DNA of 64,000 nt from Acanthopleura granulata. Taxonomy: Eukaryota > Mollusca > Polyplacophora > Chitonida > Chitonidae. Position 1 is the first letter of the stretch. Every line of letters begins with the position of its first letter. This document shows, piece by piece, positions 34,425 to 47,394 of the stretch. The notes under the pieces are model-generated. The model was not told the DNA's origin and made no database searches. It saw nothing but the letters and a program-made list of their open reading frames with translations. The stretch is taken from assembly GCA_016165875.1 (NCBI GenBank), contig JABBOT010000001.1, forward strand, positions 34,651,011-34,715,010. Direction: 5' to 3'. The position numbers and the translations under genes are program-made.

Positions 34425-36432
34425 ATCGGCCCCCGTAGGGTATTTACAGCTTTGACTCTTCCATCTTTCTAGAGCCCAATCAAGAAACTATCAAAGGAGC
34501 AGACGACAGTAACGCTTTGCGGTAGCTTTGGTTTCCCAAGCCTAATTACTCTCAGAGGATTTACGTACAGTCACGAAATGCATGTTGAGCACAACGTCGA
34601 TGATGCTACCTAACTGCTTAGCAAATATTGTATTTCTGCTATTAAGATATGCCAAAAAGGTGACATTATAACCTAGAGCCTAACCATGGAACGAGAAAAT
34701 TTAAAGGAATTACAATGATAAATTCCTTCAGTCTGTGGTACATAGGGTTGGAAAATTTTCGACAGAAATACACTGCATTGAGACAAGGGATCGTGGTGCT
34801 TGAATCTGGTAAGACAAGATGATCTGTTAATACCTGAGCCTTAACGCAGCTCAGTATTGATTATCTGCCTAGGTAACAAACATTTCCAATCTACCTTGGA
34901 GCAGACCTAGGCACGCCACCGGAAACCCCTCCGCCCCGCAGGTCATCACCAGTTATCAGCGACAGATGAAAGTAGACTTTTCCTCGGAGTCAGTGCTCCT
35001 CTGCAGGCCGAATATTCTGTCCGAGTAAACAAGAAAACGATTCGACTTGTGTAAAAGTGCTTGTAATTTGCTCCTTCATCTTTTTGGATAAATGGCAAAA
35101 CGTTCAATGTTGAAAGACTGCCTTCTATTATTTTCAGACATTTGCAATATGTCATGTGTTGATGAATAAAGATATGATGAAGACGATCGCAATTCACTCA
35201 CTAGGTATAATTATATATATAACAGACCTGAGACCTAAATTGATCACGATCCAACTGAAGAGCTCATTGATGTCCAGTACAAGTGGAACCAAGCCCTGAG
35301 TGAGTAGGGGTGATATCCAGATTATGTATGCATAAGACCGGTTGATTCTATAAAACATTGTGTAAATAATGGATGACATTAGTCACTAGGTTCGAATTCT
35401 CGATATGTTTTGCTGTGTTGTGTGAATGCTGCAGCAGTGAGCAGCTGTTAGAATTTGTATATAATTTAAGACTGCATGATGCAAATTTTAGAAATGAAAG
35501 AAGACCCATTGCCTCCTTTCTAATTATGATTAAACTGGGTTTAACATTTAAGTCTTATTCCAACTTTCAAGACAGTTTTGAAAAAAACAAATGGCTCAAT
35601 GTCATGATTGATTGTAACTGTAAAAAAAATTTTCAAAGGAAAAACCATATACGCCCTGGTGAATTCCTGCGAACTGACGCCTTGAAATTCCCGATCATAG
35701 ATTACGTATTCAATCCATAAAGACAATATTCAGAAAATCGATATCAAAATGACAATTTAAAATTGAGGGAGCTGAAAACAGATGATAGATTTTACTTTCA
35801 TTCATAACTTCTCCGTCGTGTTTTCATCATACGAGACGCTCATCGCCTCGCCGTTTGGCGTCTTGCTACTTGTCGACTGCCAAAAGGGCTAAATTATATG
35901 GGAACTGCTGCATTACTTTGACACGAACGTGGAAATAAGTTGCTTTTGATGGAGTTGTATCGCCTCTAATGTCATAACTCGATGGTCTGTTTCCATCCCC
36001 TTCGTGGTAACAGAGGTAATTTATGATCTTCATATCGTATGTGTGTTTACACAATTTGTCAAGGGAATAACGCCGTGCTGTATTTTATTAGTCTATAAAT
36101 CCACGCGACAGCCTTTAAGTCGTTAATAAGTCCCATCAGTAGCGCACTGTATACCAGACTTCAAACGTTTCATTTCTCTAGTAAAGAATAGTGTTTCGTT
36201 CTGATTTATACGCTGTCACACTGTTGCCACTCTATAAATCATCGAACACATCTAATAAGCAGCTTCTCGGACACCCTAGACATCATCTTGTCTTGATATA
36301 CTAGTGAGTAATCGAATAAGACATGAAATAACGGCACTGTTAATGGCCAATACACCCCAAACAGCCCCCAGTGGGTCATTTGTTTATCCCACTTGTCCAG
36401 TTCATTCTATCTGTTTAGATAAAAACCACAAA
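34425..36432. other. Sequence with no recognised feature
   Basis: The frame 35373-35720 (115 codons) is open but unrecognised, and a second frame overlaps it on the other strand. No repeat is seen. Confidence 0.4.
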
Positions 36433-36436
36433 TATT

Positions 36437-36665
36437 ACTTTCTATGGCACATGGGAGTCTTAGCTAGCTCATTCCCTAGAAGGCCTTTTTCCCTGGCCAA
36501 TGAGGTGCCAGGTTCGAATCCCACCGTTGATCTCTCGGCTCACGCTTTAAGTTAGAAGATTTGTCAGTTACGTGGAGAAAGAAAGTTTCAAACTTGGGGC
36601 AATCCGGTTTCCTCACCCCATAAATCTGACCACCACCATGCATCGAATCAAATATATAATAGGCA
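36437..36665 (+). mobile_element. Divergent tRNA-derived SINE
   Basis: A tRNA-like head with an excellent B box (CCAGGTTCGAATCCCACC at about 36509) is followed by a body ending GGGGCAATCCGGTTTCCTC, CCCATAAATCTGACCACCA and CATCGAATCAAAT. The 3' part resembles the main family's CCGGTTTCCTCCCACC motif, but the middle differs. Confidence 0.65.
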
Positions 36666-36669
36666 CCTT

Positions 36670-38640
36670 TAAGATGCTTTGCCGCACTACAGCTCAGTCT
36701 ATGCAAACTGTATTAAAGAGCGCTTTACACTTGCACAGATGCCTACCCCATAAACCTTTATACCAACAATACTTTTGCTACAGCTCAATTATGCTTTACT
36801 GGAATTGATCTCCAAGGAAAACGAATCAGAACGCTAACTAGTGAGGGTCAACGTTAACGAGACATTCCCCCTCCCACTCACTCTCGTGATACGTACAGAT
36901 GAGCCGACTCTACCATCACTATCCCGCTGTGTTCCTTACAGCCTTGTGAATACGGTCTGGGCTTTATGTCACCCCATTAGCCGAGACGTCCGATGGGCAT
37001 CAACCGTCTGATACGCTATTCCACATGATGCAATTCCTTACGTGTAACTTTCACTTCGCCCCATCCCACACGACAATTCATAATGAATTACAAATTGGCC
37101 ATAACGCCGAGGGGTAGAATGTTTTACTTACATATGTATAGCGTTTAGAGTAAACGATGAAGACAGCCGATGTCTCATCAGTGGAAGAGTTTCAATGGAA
37201 AGTGTGCAACGGAGAGTTATGGTTAGTTATGCCAGTTTCCCGCAATTAACCCATTTGCGGGGATTTAACACTTTCGCCATGTAACATAAACTTTACTTCG
37301 AAATTGTTTAGACGTTGAACTTTGCATAGAAATGGCGAGGTCGCCTGCAGCGCTCAAAATTCCACGTCTGAGACTCCTCGTTGAGACACAGTGGAGCACT
37401 TCACATACCTCCCATCGTCACCAAAAATTTTGTACTGGTAATACGATCATGTATCATCATACATCCTATGTGGCACTGACGTGTTTTACAAGACCGGCGC
37501 CGTGTGAGTAAACAGGTAAATATAATTTCGGGATTGTGCCCATAAGCGGATGAGTGTAATATTTCTTTGCTACCATTTTCTTTTACTCTCCGGAATTATT
37601 TTAGCTACATAGGTTTGAATTGTTTTATCTGTAGTTTTATTGTTTTGCACTATCTGAAAGAAAGTCAAGTGCGAATTGTAGAGTCCATGAGTTCGACTGT
37701 TGGTGACGATTCATGTGTTCAAGTGCATGACCAACTACACGGGAATTGGTGGATGTCCAAAAATGGCTGACAGCAGTATAACGTATGCGTATAAAAACAC
37801 TAAAAAAAAGCCCTACTATTTATGTAGTAATTTCGCAAAGAACACCATCCGAAAACTGTATTCCCTAATTTTCGTTAACCCAAATGACACATACTGTCAA
37901 ATAACTAGATACCTGCCTTACAACATATCCAAATATCAGCAGGGGTTGACCACCATTTTCTCAAAATAAATCAGCTGGAATGCAGGTACTAGCGTCCTAT
38001 AGCCATAGAAACAGAGTGTGGGGGGCACTTGCTCATTGGATGATATTTTTATCTCTTTAACTGTAGCCACAAGTAATGGACTTTTTTCAACCATTATTTG
38101 TCATAGTTTATATCTGCAAAATTACCTGGCATTACTTCAACACACTTCAGAGATACAGACAATCCCTACCCGTCCCCATCGTTTTCTGTACGCTTGAGTC
38201 TTTGGGTACAAAATCAAATTAGTGTGTTTATACCTGTAAGCTTTTCGTGAGAAATAAAACACTTAAAGAATTATGTGTGGAGATGAAAAGGGCAGGTGTT
38301 ACGACCTGGATCTGACCAGCTGGAGGTATACGGAGTGCTTATTCACGGCATAAACTGTTAGTTTTCACTGTGTTGTAAAGAGGAGTTTGAGATCTGGGAA
38401 TTGAGCGTCTCTTGCCACCGCCTTGTAAACCCATTTGGATGCGATTTGCTCAAGTGTAAGCTCTGTATGAATGCTTTTACTGTGTTTTAATGTGTTAAAA
38501 ACCCATAAGAGAGTAGTTCATTCGAAATACCCACCAAACATGTGACATACATGATCACAGAAGGAACACCATGTAATCCGAAATGACCAAGGAACCATTT
38601 ATATTACTCAATACTGCATGGCTTCCAACTTGGTTGTAGT
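36670..38640. other. Sequence with no recognised feature
   Basis: Frames at 37567-37770 and 37700-37969 carry no known motif. No repeat is seen. Confidence 0.4.
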
Positions 38641-38641
38641 T

Positions 38642-38788
38642 GGGAAGGTTTGCTAGCATTCTGTGGATAATCTTGGGTTTCCCCTTGGGCACAGCCCGGT
38701 TTTCTCCCACCAAAATGCTGGCTGCCGTCGTGTAAGTGAGATATTCTTGAGTGTTGAGTAAAACATCAAACAAATAAATAAACAAATA
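38642..38788 (+). mobile_element. 5'-truncated SINE
   Basis: GAAGGTTTGCTAGCATTCTG, GGGTTTCCCCTTGGGCACAG, CCCGGTTTTCTCCCACCAAA, GCCGTCGTGTAAGTGAGATA and a tail CAAACAAATAAATAAACAAA match the 3' two-thirds of the family. Confidence 0.93.
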
Positions 38789-38789
38789 A

Positions 38790-39475
38790 CGACCTCAGCT
38801 TTCTCTTACTTTCAGTACTCCAAATTAAAGTTACTACATCTTTAACTACAGTGTGGTTAGTTTGCTACTCTCATCGATTACTCTACCAGGTCTATGTCCT
38901 TTATTGCCACGAACTCTGAGCAATTATTTTTGATGTCTATATACAGATGTACGTTAACACCACTGTTAACAGAGTCCTCTATAGCCATAAAGAGACAGGT
39001 CTATGTATATTTGATTTCCGCTGAATTCTCAGCAGAGTCTTGCTAGCAAGGTTACAGAATATTGCGGAAAGGCCTGTCACTTCATGCACTGGATTTGAAC
39101 GGACTGAAGTTGCACCTTTTGATTATTATTTAATGCTGACGCTTATATGTTGACGCGATACACATTCGGTTCATGGGCTGCTTTAGATACACACGGAAGG
39201 ACGGCCTGTGATTTATCTTCCCAGGTTAAGAGTGAAGTGACAGGACTTCCTGCAATCTATTACACTTACTCACAAAGTTCCCGCGAGAATTGTGCGGAAG
39301 GCTAATACCGTTTATTGCTTTAATGCAGACTCTTGATCACACGTTACGTCATATACACCCCCAGTAGGTTAAAAAAGATTGAAGTAAAACCGGTAAGCAA
39401 AAACATGACACGCCATCAGTGCACTTGCAGATTATTTCTCGTGTATGGGGGCCAGTAGGAACCGTTTCACCTTAT
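38790..39475. other. Sequence with no recognised feature
   Basis: I see no gene or repeat here. Confidence 0.4.
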
Positions 39476-39479
39476 ATCC

Positions 39480-39690
39480 CATGTGGTTGGTTCAGGCGGT
39501 TTAAGTGCTGTTGAATCAATACAGTTGCGTGTTCGAATCCAGCTGTCGCTGTTTCAGATGTTGTTTTGTCAAGAGGTGAATTAGGTATTTGGGAAGTTGC
39601 GGGCTCTCCGGTTTCGTCCACATGTAAATCTGTTGATCATGTAAATCATCGACGTTTAAGAGAACATTAGGAAACCTTTCCTACCAGAGG
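39480..39690 (+). mobile_element. Divergent tRNA-derived SINE, second example
   Basis: The A box (TGGTTGGTTCAGGCGGTTTA) and B box (GTGTTCGAATCCAGC) are well spaced. The body ends GGGCTCTCCGGTTTCGTCC, then ACATGTAAATCTG. It shares the CCGGTTTC and TAAATCTG elements with 36437-36665 and the CCGGTTTCGTCCAC block with 6350-6465. Confidence 0.65.
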
Positions 39691-39699
39691 TAATTCGAG

Positions 39700-40575
39700 C
39701 CAAACCTATGTAGGTTGTTGGTTTATTCCTGCATTTACAAAAAGATTTTCATGGGCAAATTGATTTGCGTACTAAACGCGCAATGCTAGAGAACAATTGT
39801 CGAGTCAGCTTGGGATTGAATCGCCATAGCGCGGGAGAAGGTATCCCATTCTTAAGCACTACGTTAAACAGTAAAAAAATCAAAAGGGACATGTCATTCC
39901 TAGATCCCGTTAATTGAGATTTTCTTTTTCCACAGACAAACCAATAGTTGTCCGTTTCATAATTATACATGTTGTATAGGATTTCCATTGTATAACTCAA
40001 TGCTGCACTCTACACAGTCATGATGGTCATTCTTAATCTTCTTTGCAGTCCAGCCATCAAATTTCAGAACTTTACCCGCGTGGTATTATTCGCGGTCATA
40101 ATGATCAACCTCTCACATGACACTATTAGCCAATCTTTGTAATTCATACTGAAAACCTCCATCCTTATAATTTGCGGCTGACCGACCACTTGGCCAGCTA
40201 CAAATAACACTGAACTAACGGAAGAAGCAGTACGCATTAGTCTGAATAGCTGATGAACATAGTCTTGAAATGGAGGACTAGCATGATGCCAATATTAGAC
40301 CGAAGTAATGTGGTTAGATGTGATAATGGGAAAGTACAGAGATAATCGTTTATTAGTATTGACCCAGGGCAAATTCTATAAAAATGGAGAACAAGAGATT
40401 AACTGTGTGTTATGCATGTTAATGGAGCAAATTGCTTTATGGTAGGGTTTCGGATAAAATAGATTGCCTTTCAAGAAAGAAAGAAATAGAGAACGAGAGA
40501 AAAGAAAATAGAGTAGTAGAGTTTTGGTCAAACAGATACTCAGGGGATTAGGAACAAAGAAAGAGTTTTATGTGT
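39700..40575. other. Sequence with no recognised feature
   Basis: There is a purine-rich stretch at about 40475-40515 (AGAAAGAAAGAAATAGAG and similar). Nothing else is seen. Confidence 0.4.
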
Positions 40576-40580
40576 TTTAG

Positions 40581-40752
40581 ATCCTACGGGAGGCTAATAA
40601 CAGAAGCACTTGTGTGGTGTGGCAAAAGCCCGACCTGTCAATCTACAGTGGGAGAAAAACGCGAGTCAACCCAACTCGAAAACCTTGAAACCGCCAAATC
40701 ATGGTATGGAAAGGGAAACGATATTAGTCAGCCTCTTTTTTCCGATGTGAAG
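40581..40752 (+). other. Candidate internal exon
   Basis: An acceptor TTTTATGTGTTTTAG ends at 40580, and a near-consensus donor AAG|GTAAGTAG begins at 40753. The 172 bp between are open in one frame, ending in phase 0 after SDVK. The product is about 57 residues, hydrophilic, and unknown to me. The frame also runs on to 40932 past the donor, which weakens the case. Confidence 0.2.
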
Positions 40753-40934
40753 GTAAGTAGAGAAAAACAGTTGAGCACAAATCAAAACCAGTACTTGATG
40801 AGAATATTAATTCGGTTAGAAAGGGGCTCTTCAAGAACAATTCAGGACAGCCAAAACATGTACAGTAGCCTTATTTACATATGCATTCTACAAATACGGT
40901 TTTTCTTGTGGGCGATAGCTGTAAATGTCTAATA

Positions 40935-43900
40935 ATTTTTTTCCATTAGTTTGCAATGAGGTCATTTGTCACCATGGACAGGGAATGCTATAATAACTAT
41001 ATAGATAACACCAGGTCAGGAATGCATCCGACAATGGTCATCTTGATTTATGGTTTTCGTAAAATAATTCTGTGATTCATAACTTGATACGAATATGAAT
41101 TTAATTCATTCGAAAATTCCTTTTTCGATCTTCTCAATACCAGCGGTTTTGCAGATATTTCTCAAATGTGGATAAATGTATTTGTCCACGGTATCTTAAG
41201 TAAATCTACTGAGCCCGCCTTAAGATCTGATATTCACACAGGTCCTCAATCACACGTGTATGTGAAGTTTTGGCTGCTTAAGGTTATAACATAGGGGATT
41301 TGATTTCACGCGCATTCGTAGGTGAGTCATTTTCACGAATCCGTGCACGTGACAAGGCAAGACATACGTCTTGATGAGAGAAAAGTCACTTTAGGAGAAG
41401 AAATGACTTAAAATTTTTAATAATGGGGAACGAAGATGCACGAGAGAACTTGGATGATTGTTGGACAACTCACACCTGTCCCTTGTTATTTGACATCTTG
41501 GTTTTCTCTCTTGAGACACACAAGCTCTTAACTGACTATTCAGATATTCCCCACCGTGTCACTCTTATGGCTCAGTGCCGTGCATTCAAATAAGGAAAAA
41601 TCTGAAATCCGACGCAATCCCATAAGTTTCTGCTAAACAGATGACAATAACTTTTTGTAACTCTTTACATGTGTTGCTTTCGAGCTTTCTTATAAAAAAT
41701 CGGTTTAAAATTTCGAAAACATTTAACGGCATATAAATTGTTTAAGGGCTTAACATACATGATTTCATCATCAAGCAATTTCTCTAAAAGTAACCATGTT
41801 CTCTTCAGATTAACAACAGAAGCAAACGTTTCTTAGTTTATCCGCTTGTCATGAGGATGGCGGCATGAAGTTTACCGGGTGTCATGTCATTGAAATAGGG
41901 CTGAGCACCTGGTCACTGCTATATGTACACTTTTAACAAGTCTACTCAGACAAAACAATAATGTCGTTAACGCTTGTTTGTCACCTACCCAGAGAACAAT
42001 TCCGTTTTATAATACTCCACGACGTCGTCTCGATAGTTGCTTTAATAGGTTGGTCATGTGTGCAAAGTGTTTCTGAAGTTTGTAGAGCGGTTCTCTGTAT
42101 TAATAAGATTGTATGGATCGATCAAGCCGTTTAATGTGGCGTTAGCTAGCCGCTGCTACCCGCTACCTGGACAGACTGTGGTGGGAGAGGGGAGGGGGAT
42201 ACTAGCCCAGCAGCCGCGCTGAAGCACATGTCAGCTCTTAAATCTGCCTCTTTGACAAAAAACCCGCTTATGATCGCTCCAGACGGACAGAAGCTTTTCC
42301 AGATCAGCCCCAATCTGCTTATGATAGTTATTATTCCTCGCTCATTTTGGTTGTTAACAAACGTCTTAATTGGAGCGCAATGATCCGGGTGTACATACAC
42401 TGATGAATCGCAGTGGCTCAGGAAAAGCTTTCAGTGGAACGCCACAGAAAGTTCGCCCGTTCGGAGAGATATAGGTGAAGGTCGGGGAAGTAAGACGTAA
42501 TAAAAGAGTAAATTCTGAAGAATCAAAAAATTCCGTCGGATAAACTTTAGACTTTCTCTAAGAAGCATATGCTTTATCACCATAAGCTCATATGGCAGTC
42601 AGAAGATGCCTACATTTTACCGACCTTGCTGAATGAGGTGAATCGAGCCCCTCGCTCTCTAGGGTGTGGAGTGTCAAGCCATCCTCCTCGCCATCTGTAT
42701 TTGACGTGCTGTGTGTGCAGCCAAACTCTGCACGCTGTGGCGTTCTACTAGCTCTTCGTTCTTTTCTGTGCACTGACAAAACAAGGGACAGCAGCCAACT
42801 GTTCGAGCTGAACTCGCATCTGAGTAGCGTTTTGTACATTCAATAGAATGTTAATGTTTTAAGGACCCGATTCATGTAATATTCGATAATCGGGCTTTAC
42901 ATAATAGTGCATTATGGTTGATCAAAATTATTTTCAGTTACGCCCCTTTTTAGGTATGGAGGTGTTTATCACACTGAGTGTGCGTTATGACGAATCTTAA
43001 AATTTGTTGCCTTGTAATTAAAAAATCTGGAAAAAAAATTTGATGGTCGAATTCAAATATTCAAACCATACACTTTTATTAAAAATTGTTCAATACTTCA
43101 AGGTCTTCTCCCTTAACATATTTACGAGGAATCTCTTCCTTTGTCGGTTGCAAGCATTCATCTCCACGGCTGGTATGGTTAATCGGAGCAAATTTATAGT
43201 TCCTCTACAACAGAAAAAAAGGGAAAAAAAACATTTCGATTTTGTGCGTTGAAGGCATAACAATCGTAAGTGACGTAACGGTTTAGACGTCCATGGGCAG
43301 ATCCAGTTTATGATACGAAGCTATCATTTACAGACACATACGCAACAAAACACACTTGAATTGATTAATTTAACCTTTCTAAGGAAACTATGTTTATGCA
43401 TAATTCTTCCTCTAAAATATTGAATTTTTATTTTCTCACTACATGCAAAAGTACACGTATGTTGTAACACAAATTGAAAATGGTAAAGCACTATTGACAA
43501 ACCTGTCGTTCATTTTTATTTTAGGCAATTTATGTGTGTTTTTTATAATATAAACTGTCAATACACGTTGACCTGGCTAATGGTGGACGCCGGTTGATTA
43601 AGCGACAATGTTGTGCAAATTAACACGTGAAAAACGTAAAGTGATCATGGAAGTATCCATTCATGCGCAAACGCGTTTCGTCGTCCACTCGGAAGCCGGT
43701 CTATGAACTATACATGACATCTTGCAGAGAAGATGTTATTTAACACTTGCGTAGTTAACTCCACAATGCAGCGAACAAACATCTTTTCTCCAAACAAGCG
43801 GACTGCCAGTTTTCTATGACAGGACTTTCATTTTATTAGCTTGTTTGGCCACCACGTTTTTTTTTTAAGTGTGCAATCGATGGTATTGCATTAGCCTGGG

Positions 43901-44200
43901 TTCCCTCATGTTGACACTCCCTCGTCCGAGAATTAGATCTATGATTAACCATACAAATTTTTGGCAGTTTTCATTCTGGCTTCACTTTTTGATGGTATTG
44001 ATTTTGCGGACAACAGTACTCTTACGACACTTTCCAATATTCGCCGTCACATAGAGACCTGCTTAAAAAATGGCATACTGTAGAGGCCAAAACTACTTTG
44101 TTGCCTCTCCACGTGTTTGTTCATTCAAAGAGAATGGTTGAAGTAGACGTCATTGGTTATTGTTCAGACAGGTTTGTCTGGTATTCTTACAAAATGATCA
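40935..44200. other. Sequence with no recognised feature
   Basis: The stretches 42120-42420 and 42590-42840 are somewhat less AT-rich than their surroundings, with overlapping chance frames on both strands. A short inverted repeat (CCCGATT ... AATCGGG) lies at about 42866-42895. No gene is recognised. Confidence 0.4.
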
Positions 44201-44224
44201 TGTTATATACACAATGTGTATCAG

Positions 44225-44290
44225 TGTTCAAATCCAAGCCTGGCTAATTCACCTGCGGAGTTTCGGTGGTTTCCCTGAACTCTGGATTTA
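44225..44290 (+). mobile_element. Possible SINE fragment
   Basis: GTGTTCAAATCCAAGCCTGG resembles a B box, followed by CACCTGCGGAG, GGTGGTTTCCCTGAACTCTG in the place of the family's body. The match is short and worn. Confidence 0.4.
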
Positions 44291-44299
44291 AGGTCCGTC

Positions 44300-45935
44300 A
44301 TCAATAGAATGGCAGCTCTAAGTAATTACACAACAAACAACTATGTAAATTATCAAACACATACTTGAAGTCCGGCTGATTATATTACACACAGTTTACG
44401 GCTCGGGGGCACTGCTGTCAGAAGTGTGGACATCTAACAAATATTGTCTACAAGAGCTAAACTGTTAAAATTAAACAGAACCATTTCATATAGATTTTGT
44501 TACAACAACTGAAGAAAACTTTTGAAAATTCACTGTTCTGATAGAATCACTTTTCGGTCCAGCAAAATTCAAGGATGGAGAAAATAATCCAGGTCTTCTA
44601 AGCGTCTAACTGGTGGCCCTTTTCAGCCCTCTCTAGCAATCGTTCGCACATTCTTTCCTCAATGTTTGATGTTACGTTTCTGGTGTCACGTTTCATTCGC
44701 TAGAAAAGAAATTTCCTTCTTCGATCAGAGTTAGAGGCTACCCTTAATACACGTAGGGGGCATTTCATGATCAACGTTATCTCACTGTTTATTATAGATC
44801 TGTTTTTCACAAGTTTTTTTCTGGATGGGTTAGCGTTCCCTCCTACATGGAAAGAAACACTTCATGACAGCTTTAATAAGCTCTTCTGATGTGAGGTTAA
44901 ATTACACTTAAGAGACAACCGGATAGCAGTTACTACTAGATACAGAGGTCGCCTGGAGTGTTCTGATTATTTATGCACACATTCAATAATGGAGAACGCT
45001 TTGCTGACTTGCCTTTAACAAGAAGTTAAAGTCCTCTAACGACGTAAGTGAAATGTACCCTCTGGTCGTCTTATGCCTTGTGTGTAAATTGCGTTATTTA
45101 ATACTGTGTTCGAAGATCAGATACGATTTTGAAATTTTTCTATTTCCGTCTTCAGGCCTTCTTTGTGTTATCCGTACAGGAAGAGATTAACTTAATTAGA
45201 AACTTGTCGAACTAAAGGAATAAAACATGGTAAACCTTCGCCTTTGACTTTTTGTATCATATACCTCCTGAAGGCTAGTTTCTCCTCTGATAAAAAGATT
45301 CAAACATTGCATACGTGTGGGTGATGCGACTATCGAAGTACACAGTGTCTAACAGTTTCTTGCAAGACATCTTAAGACTCAGTATAACGTTGAACACATT
45401 ATTCAATCTAATAAAATATTACATGAAAACATTGTCACTAATAGCTGGCTTACCCGAGTTAAGAAATTTGAAAGGTGTTGGAATAATAGCGAATCGTTCA
45501 AATGCCCATCGTGGAGTATGTCATTTTTCATTTCCAAAGAACGAATGCCAAAAATATTGTTACACAAACAAATCGCCAGTCGTTATTGTAGACGAACATT
45601 TTCCAAAACTCATTAAGATTGAAAAGAAAAGCAACAATTCAATTGTAACTCGTTAATTCGACACTTTCAAGTTGACGTCCATTATCTGATTACAGAACTT
45701 GCGGACAAATTTAACTCAGATCGCCTCAGTAGAATTTAATGGATTTATGTGTTGTAAAAAACATGTGAAAATCAAAATGGTCTTTAAAAATCCTTCTTTG
45801 GTCATGTTGTGTTAGACAAAAATGTGAAGAAAATGACAATAGGTGTCAACTGATAGAAACTGTAATGGTCATTAATGTCAACTTCTATTTATTTCAGACG
45901 ACGTGTTCTTAAGATATGGCGGCTATAGAAACACT
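44300..45935. other. Sequence with no recognised feature
   Basis: The frame 45315-45656 (113 codons) is open, with no domain that I recognise and no overlapping long frame on the other strand. Its DNA is AT-rich like its surroundings. Confidence 0.4.
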
Positions 45936-45941
45936 ATAAAC

Positions 45942-46157
45942 TGTAGACTTCCTGGTGACACAGACACTTGAAACTGTAGACGCCCTTAATACTTGTACCT
46001 GGAGACACCAAACTATAGACGTGCTCAATACATGTACATGGAAACAACAAAATGTAGACCCCTCAGTACATGCACATGGGGACACCAAACTGTAGACCCC
46101 TCCAGTACATGGAGACACCATACTGTAGACCCCTCAAGTACATGTACATGGAGACAT
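45942..46157. repeat. Minisatellite, about 33-40 bp units, six copies
   Basis: The unit is CTGTAGACCCCTCAGTACAT, then GTACATGGAGACACCAAA. Copies start near 45942, 45976, 46015, 46053, 46090 and 46123. Frames on both strands across it are a by-product. Confidence 0.93.
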
Positions 46158-46489
46158 GCATATAACCAGGTTTAACAAACTACAAATGGTCACATAACAA
46201 TGTAGTGGACAGCATATGTAGGCTCCATGCCGAAAACGCCCGGATACCATGAACACGAAAATCCATTATCTGTATAACTAATTTCGTAGTTATTCAGTGT
46301 GTCAGCCCAACAGCTTTTTCAGAAAAAAGGATATTTCGCAGAGACGAGCAATCTATGGCAATGTTGTGACATTCACTACAGCTAACTTACAAAACCATTA
46401 TGACCGACATTCGAGTTGCTTGTGCATTACACTCGAGTTGTTTGTGTCAGTACTGGACTGGCCAATCTTACACCACTTTCGTACACTCG

Positions 46490-46720
46490 ACACCACACTG
46501 AAAGACTTTGAAGTTGGCACTATACATCACTGTGACAAACCATAAGATACAGCCCGTATTGTTGCAGACTGATAGACAGTGAGAGACTTTTGAGTTGCCT
46601 CTCACATCACCGTTACAGTCTAAAGGGAAAGACTGGGACGGAACTGTGACACAAACATTTTAAATGGCAGTGGCACTTATTCCACTGTGACAGCGACGTG
46701 ACTTGAAGATTTGCAACAGT
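46490..46720. repeat. Possible worn tandem repeat
   Basis: ACTGAAAGACTTTGAAGTTG ... CATCACTGTGAC (about 46496-46535) recurs as AGTGAGAGACTTTTGAGTTG ... CATCACCGTTACAG (about 46578-46619). A third, weaker CACTGTGACA lies further on. Confidence 0.5.
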
Positions 46721-47039
46721 GATTGAGGGGGCTCTCCGCCCGGGACGTCTCACAGACATACAGCCTCCAGTCGCCAAGAAACGCTTGTGTTCAGGAAGAG
46801 CACTTCCTATACAAGGAGCACAACACTCCTAGGAAACATTCCACGTATTGATTCGCCCTACGACATGCTTCTTTTCCTTCTTTTGATTACGTCAATGGAC
46901 GGCAAAAAGAAGAGTCGCGGCTTCAAATCTTGCCAGTCAGCATAGTTGCTGAGGTTTTTGTTATTATGTCATTTTAACAAAATTTTCTTGCGAGCGGAGC
47001 AGTTACTCACAATTCATTAACATTTTTTTGCACCGTAGC

Positions 47040-47391
47040 ACTCTACGCGAAGTTAAAGGACAGGTTGACGTAAAGCGGTAAAACACACGCCCATGTATTT
47101 GTCTAATGAAGAGATTCCCGCCACCATGCAGCTAGATCCCACTTTCCGGCCTTCGATTCTAGTCGAGCTTTTTGTCCCGCTGGCAGCCGTTGGCTGCAGC
47201 GCTCGGATATCCGTGAAGTTGAGGCGACCAGGGGGCGCTGCGAATCCAGGACCAGAACAGCCAGGAGTGAGAATGAAATAGCGCAAATCGATCGAAGCTG
47301 GCCAGCAGCACAGTGGACTACCAGCCGAGCGTACCTCACCTTTTTCCTTCACCGGCGCTGCTGCCCGCTACAAAACTCTTTAGGTAAGCTT
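47040..47391 (+). promoter_or_regulatory. CpG-rich stretch with Kozak start and splice donor
   Basis: CpG dinucleotides are frequent here, unlike the surrounding AT-rich DNA. CCCGCCACCATG places an ATG at 47126 in a near-perfect Kozak context. Its frame ends at 47281 after 51 codons, before a good donor TTTAG|GTAAGC at 47384. A second frame has no ATG but is open from about 47110 into the donor. This fits a 5'-terminal exon of a plus-strand gene, with the short frame as an upstream ORF, but no downstream exon was recognised. The reverse strand is also open (47053-47352), as CpG-rich DNA often is. Confidence 0.3.
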
Positions 47392-47394
47392 TCC

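Noticed and set aside
35373..35720. 115-codon frame as a real gene
   Set aside because: No recognised motif, and an overlapping minus-strand frame of half its length behaves as chance frames do.
36437..36520. Functional tRNA gene from the perfect B box
   Set aside because: No acceptor-stem pairing was found by eye, and the downstream body matches SINE 3' motifs.
45315..45656. 113-codon frame as a real gene
   Set aside because: No domain, no Kozak context and base composition like the surrounding DNA.
45916..45925. ATGGCGGC-type starts elsewhere (also near 41855, 60717 and 63581) as gene starts
   Set aside because: They run into stops within a few codons or lack splice donors in a workable position.
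47126..47281. NPGP in the short frame as a 2A-type peptide of a retrotransposon protein
   Set aside because: Only NPGP matches. The residues before it (RRPGGAA) lack the usual acidic D-x-E pattern, and no retrotransposon domain follows.
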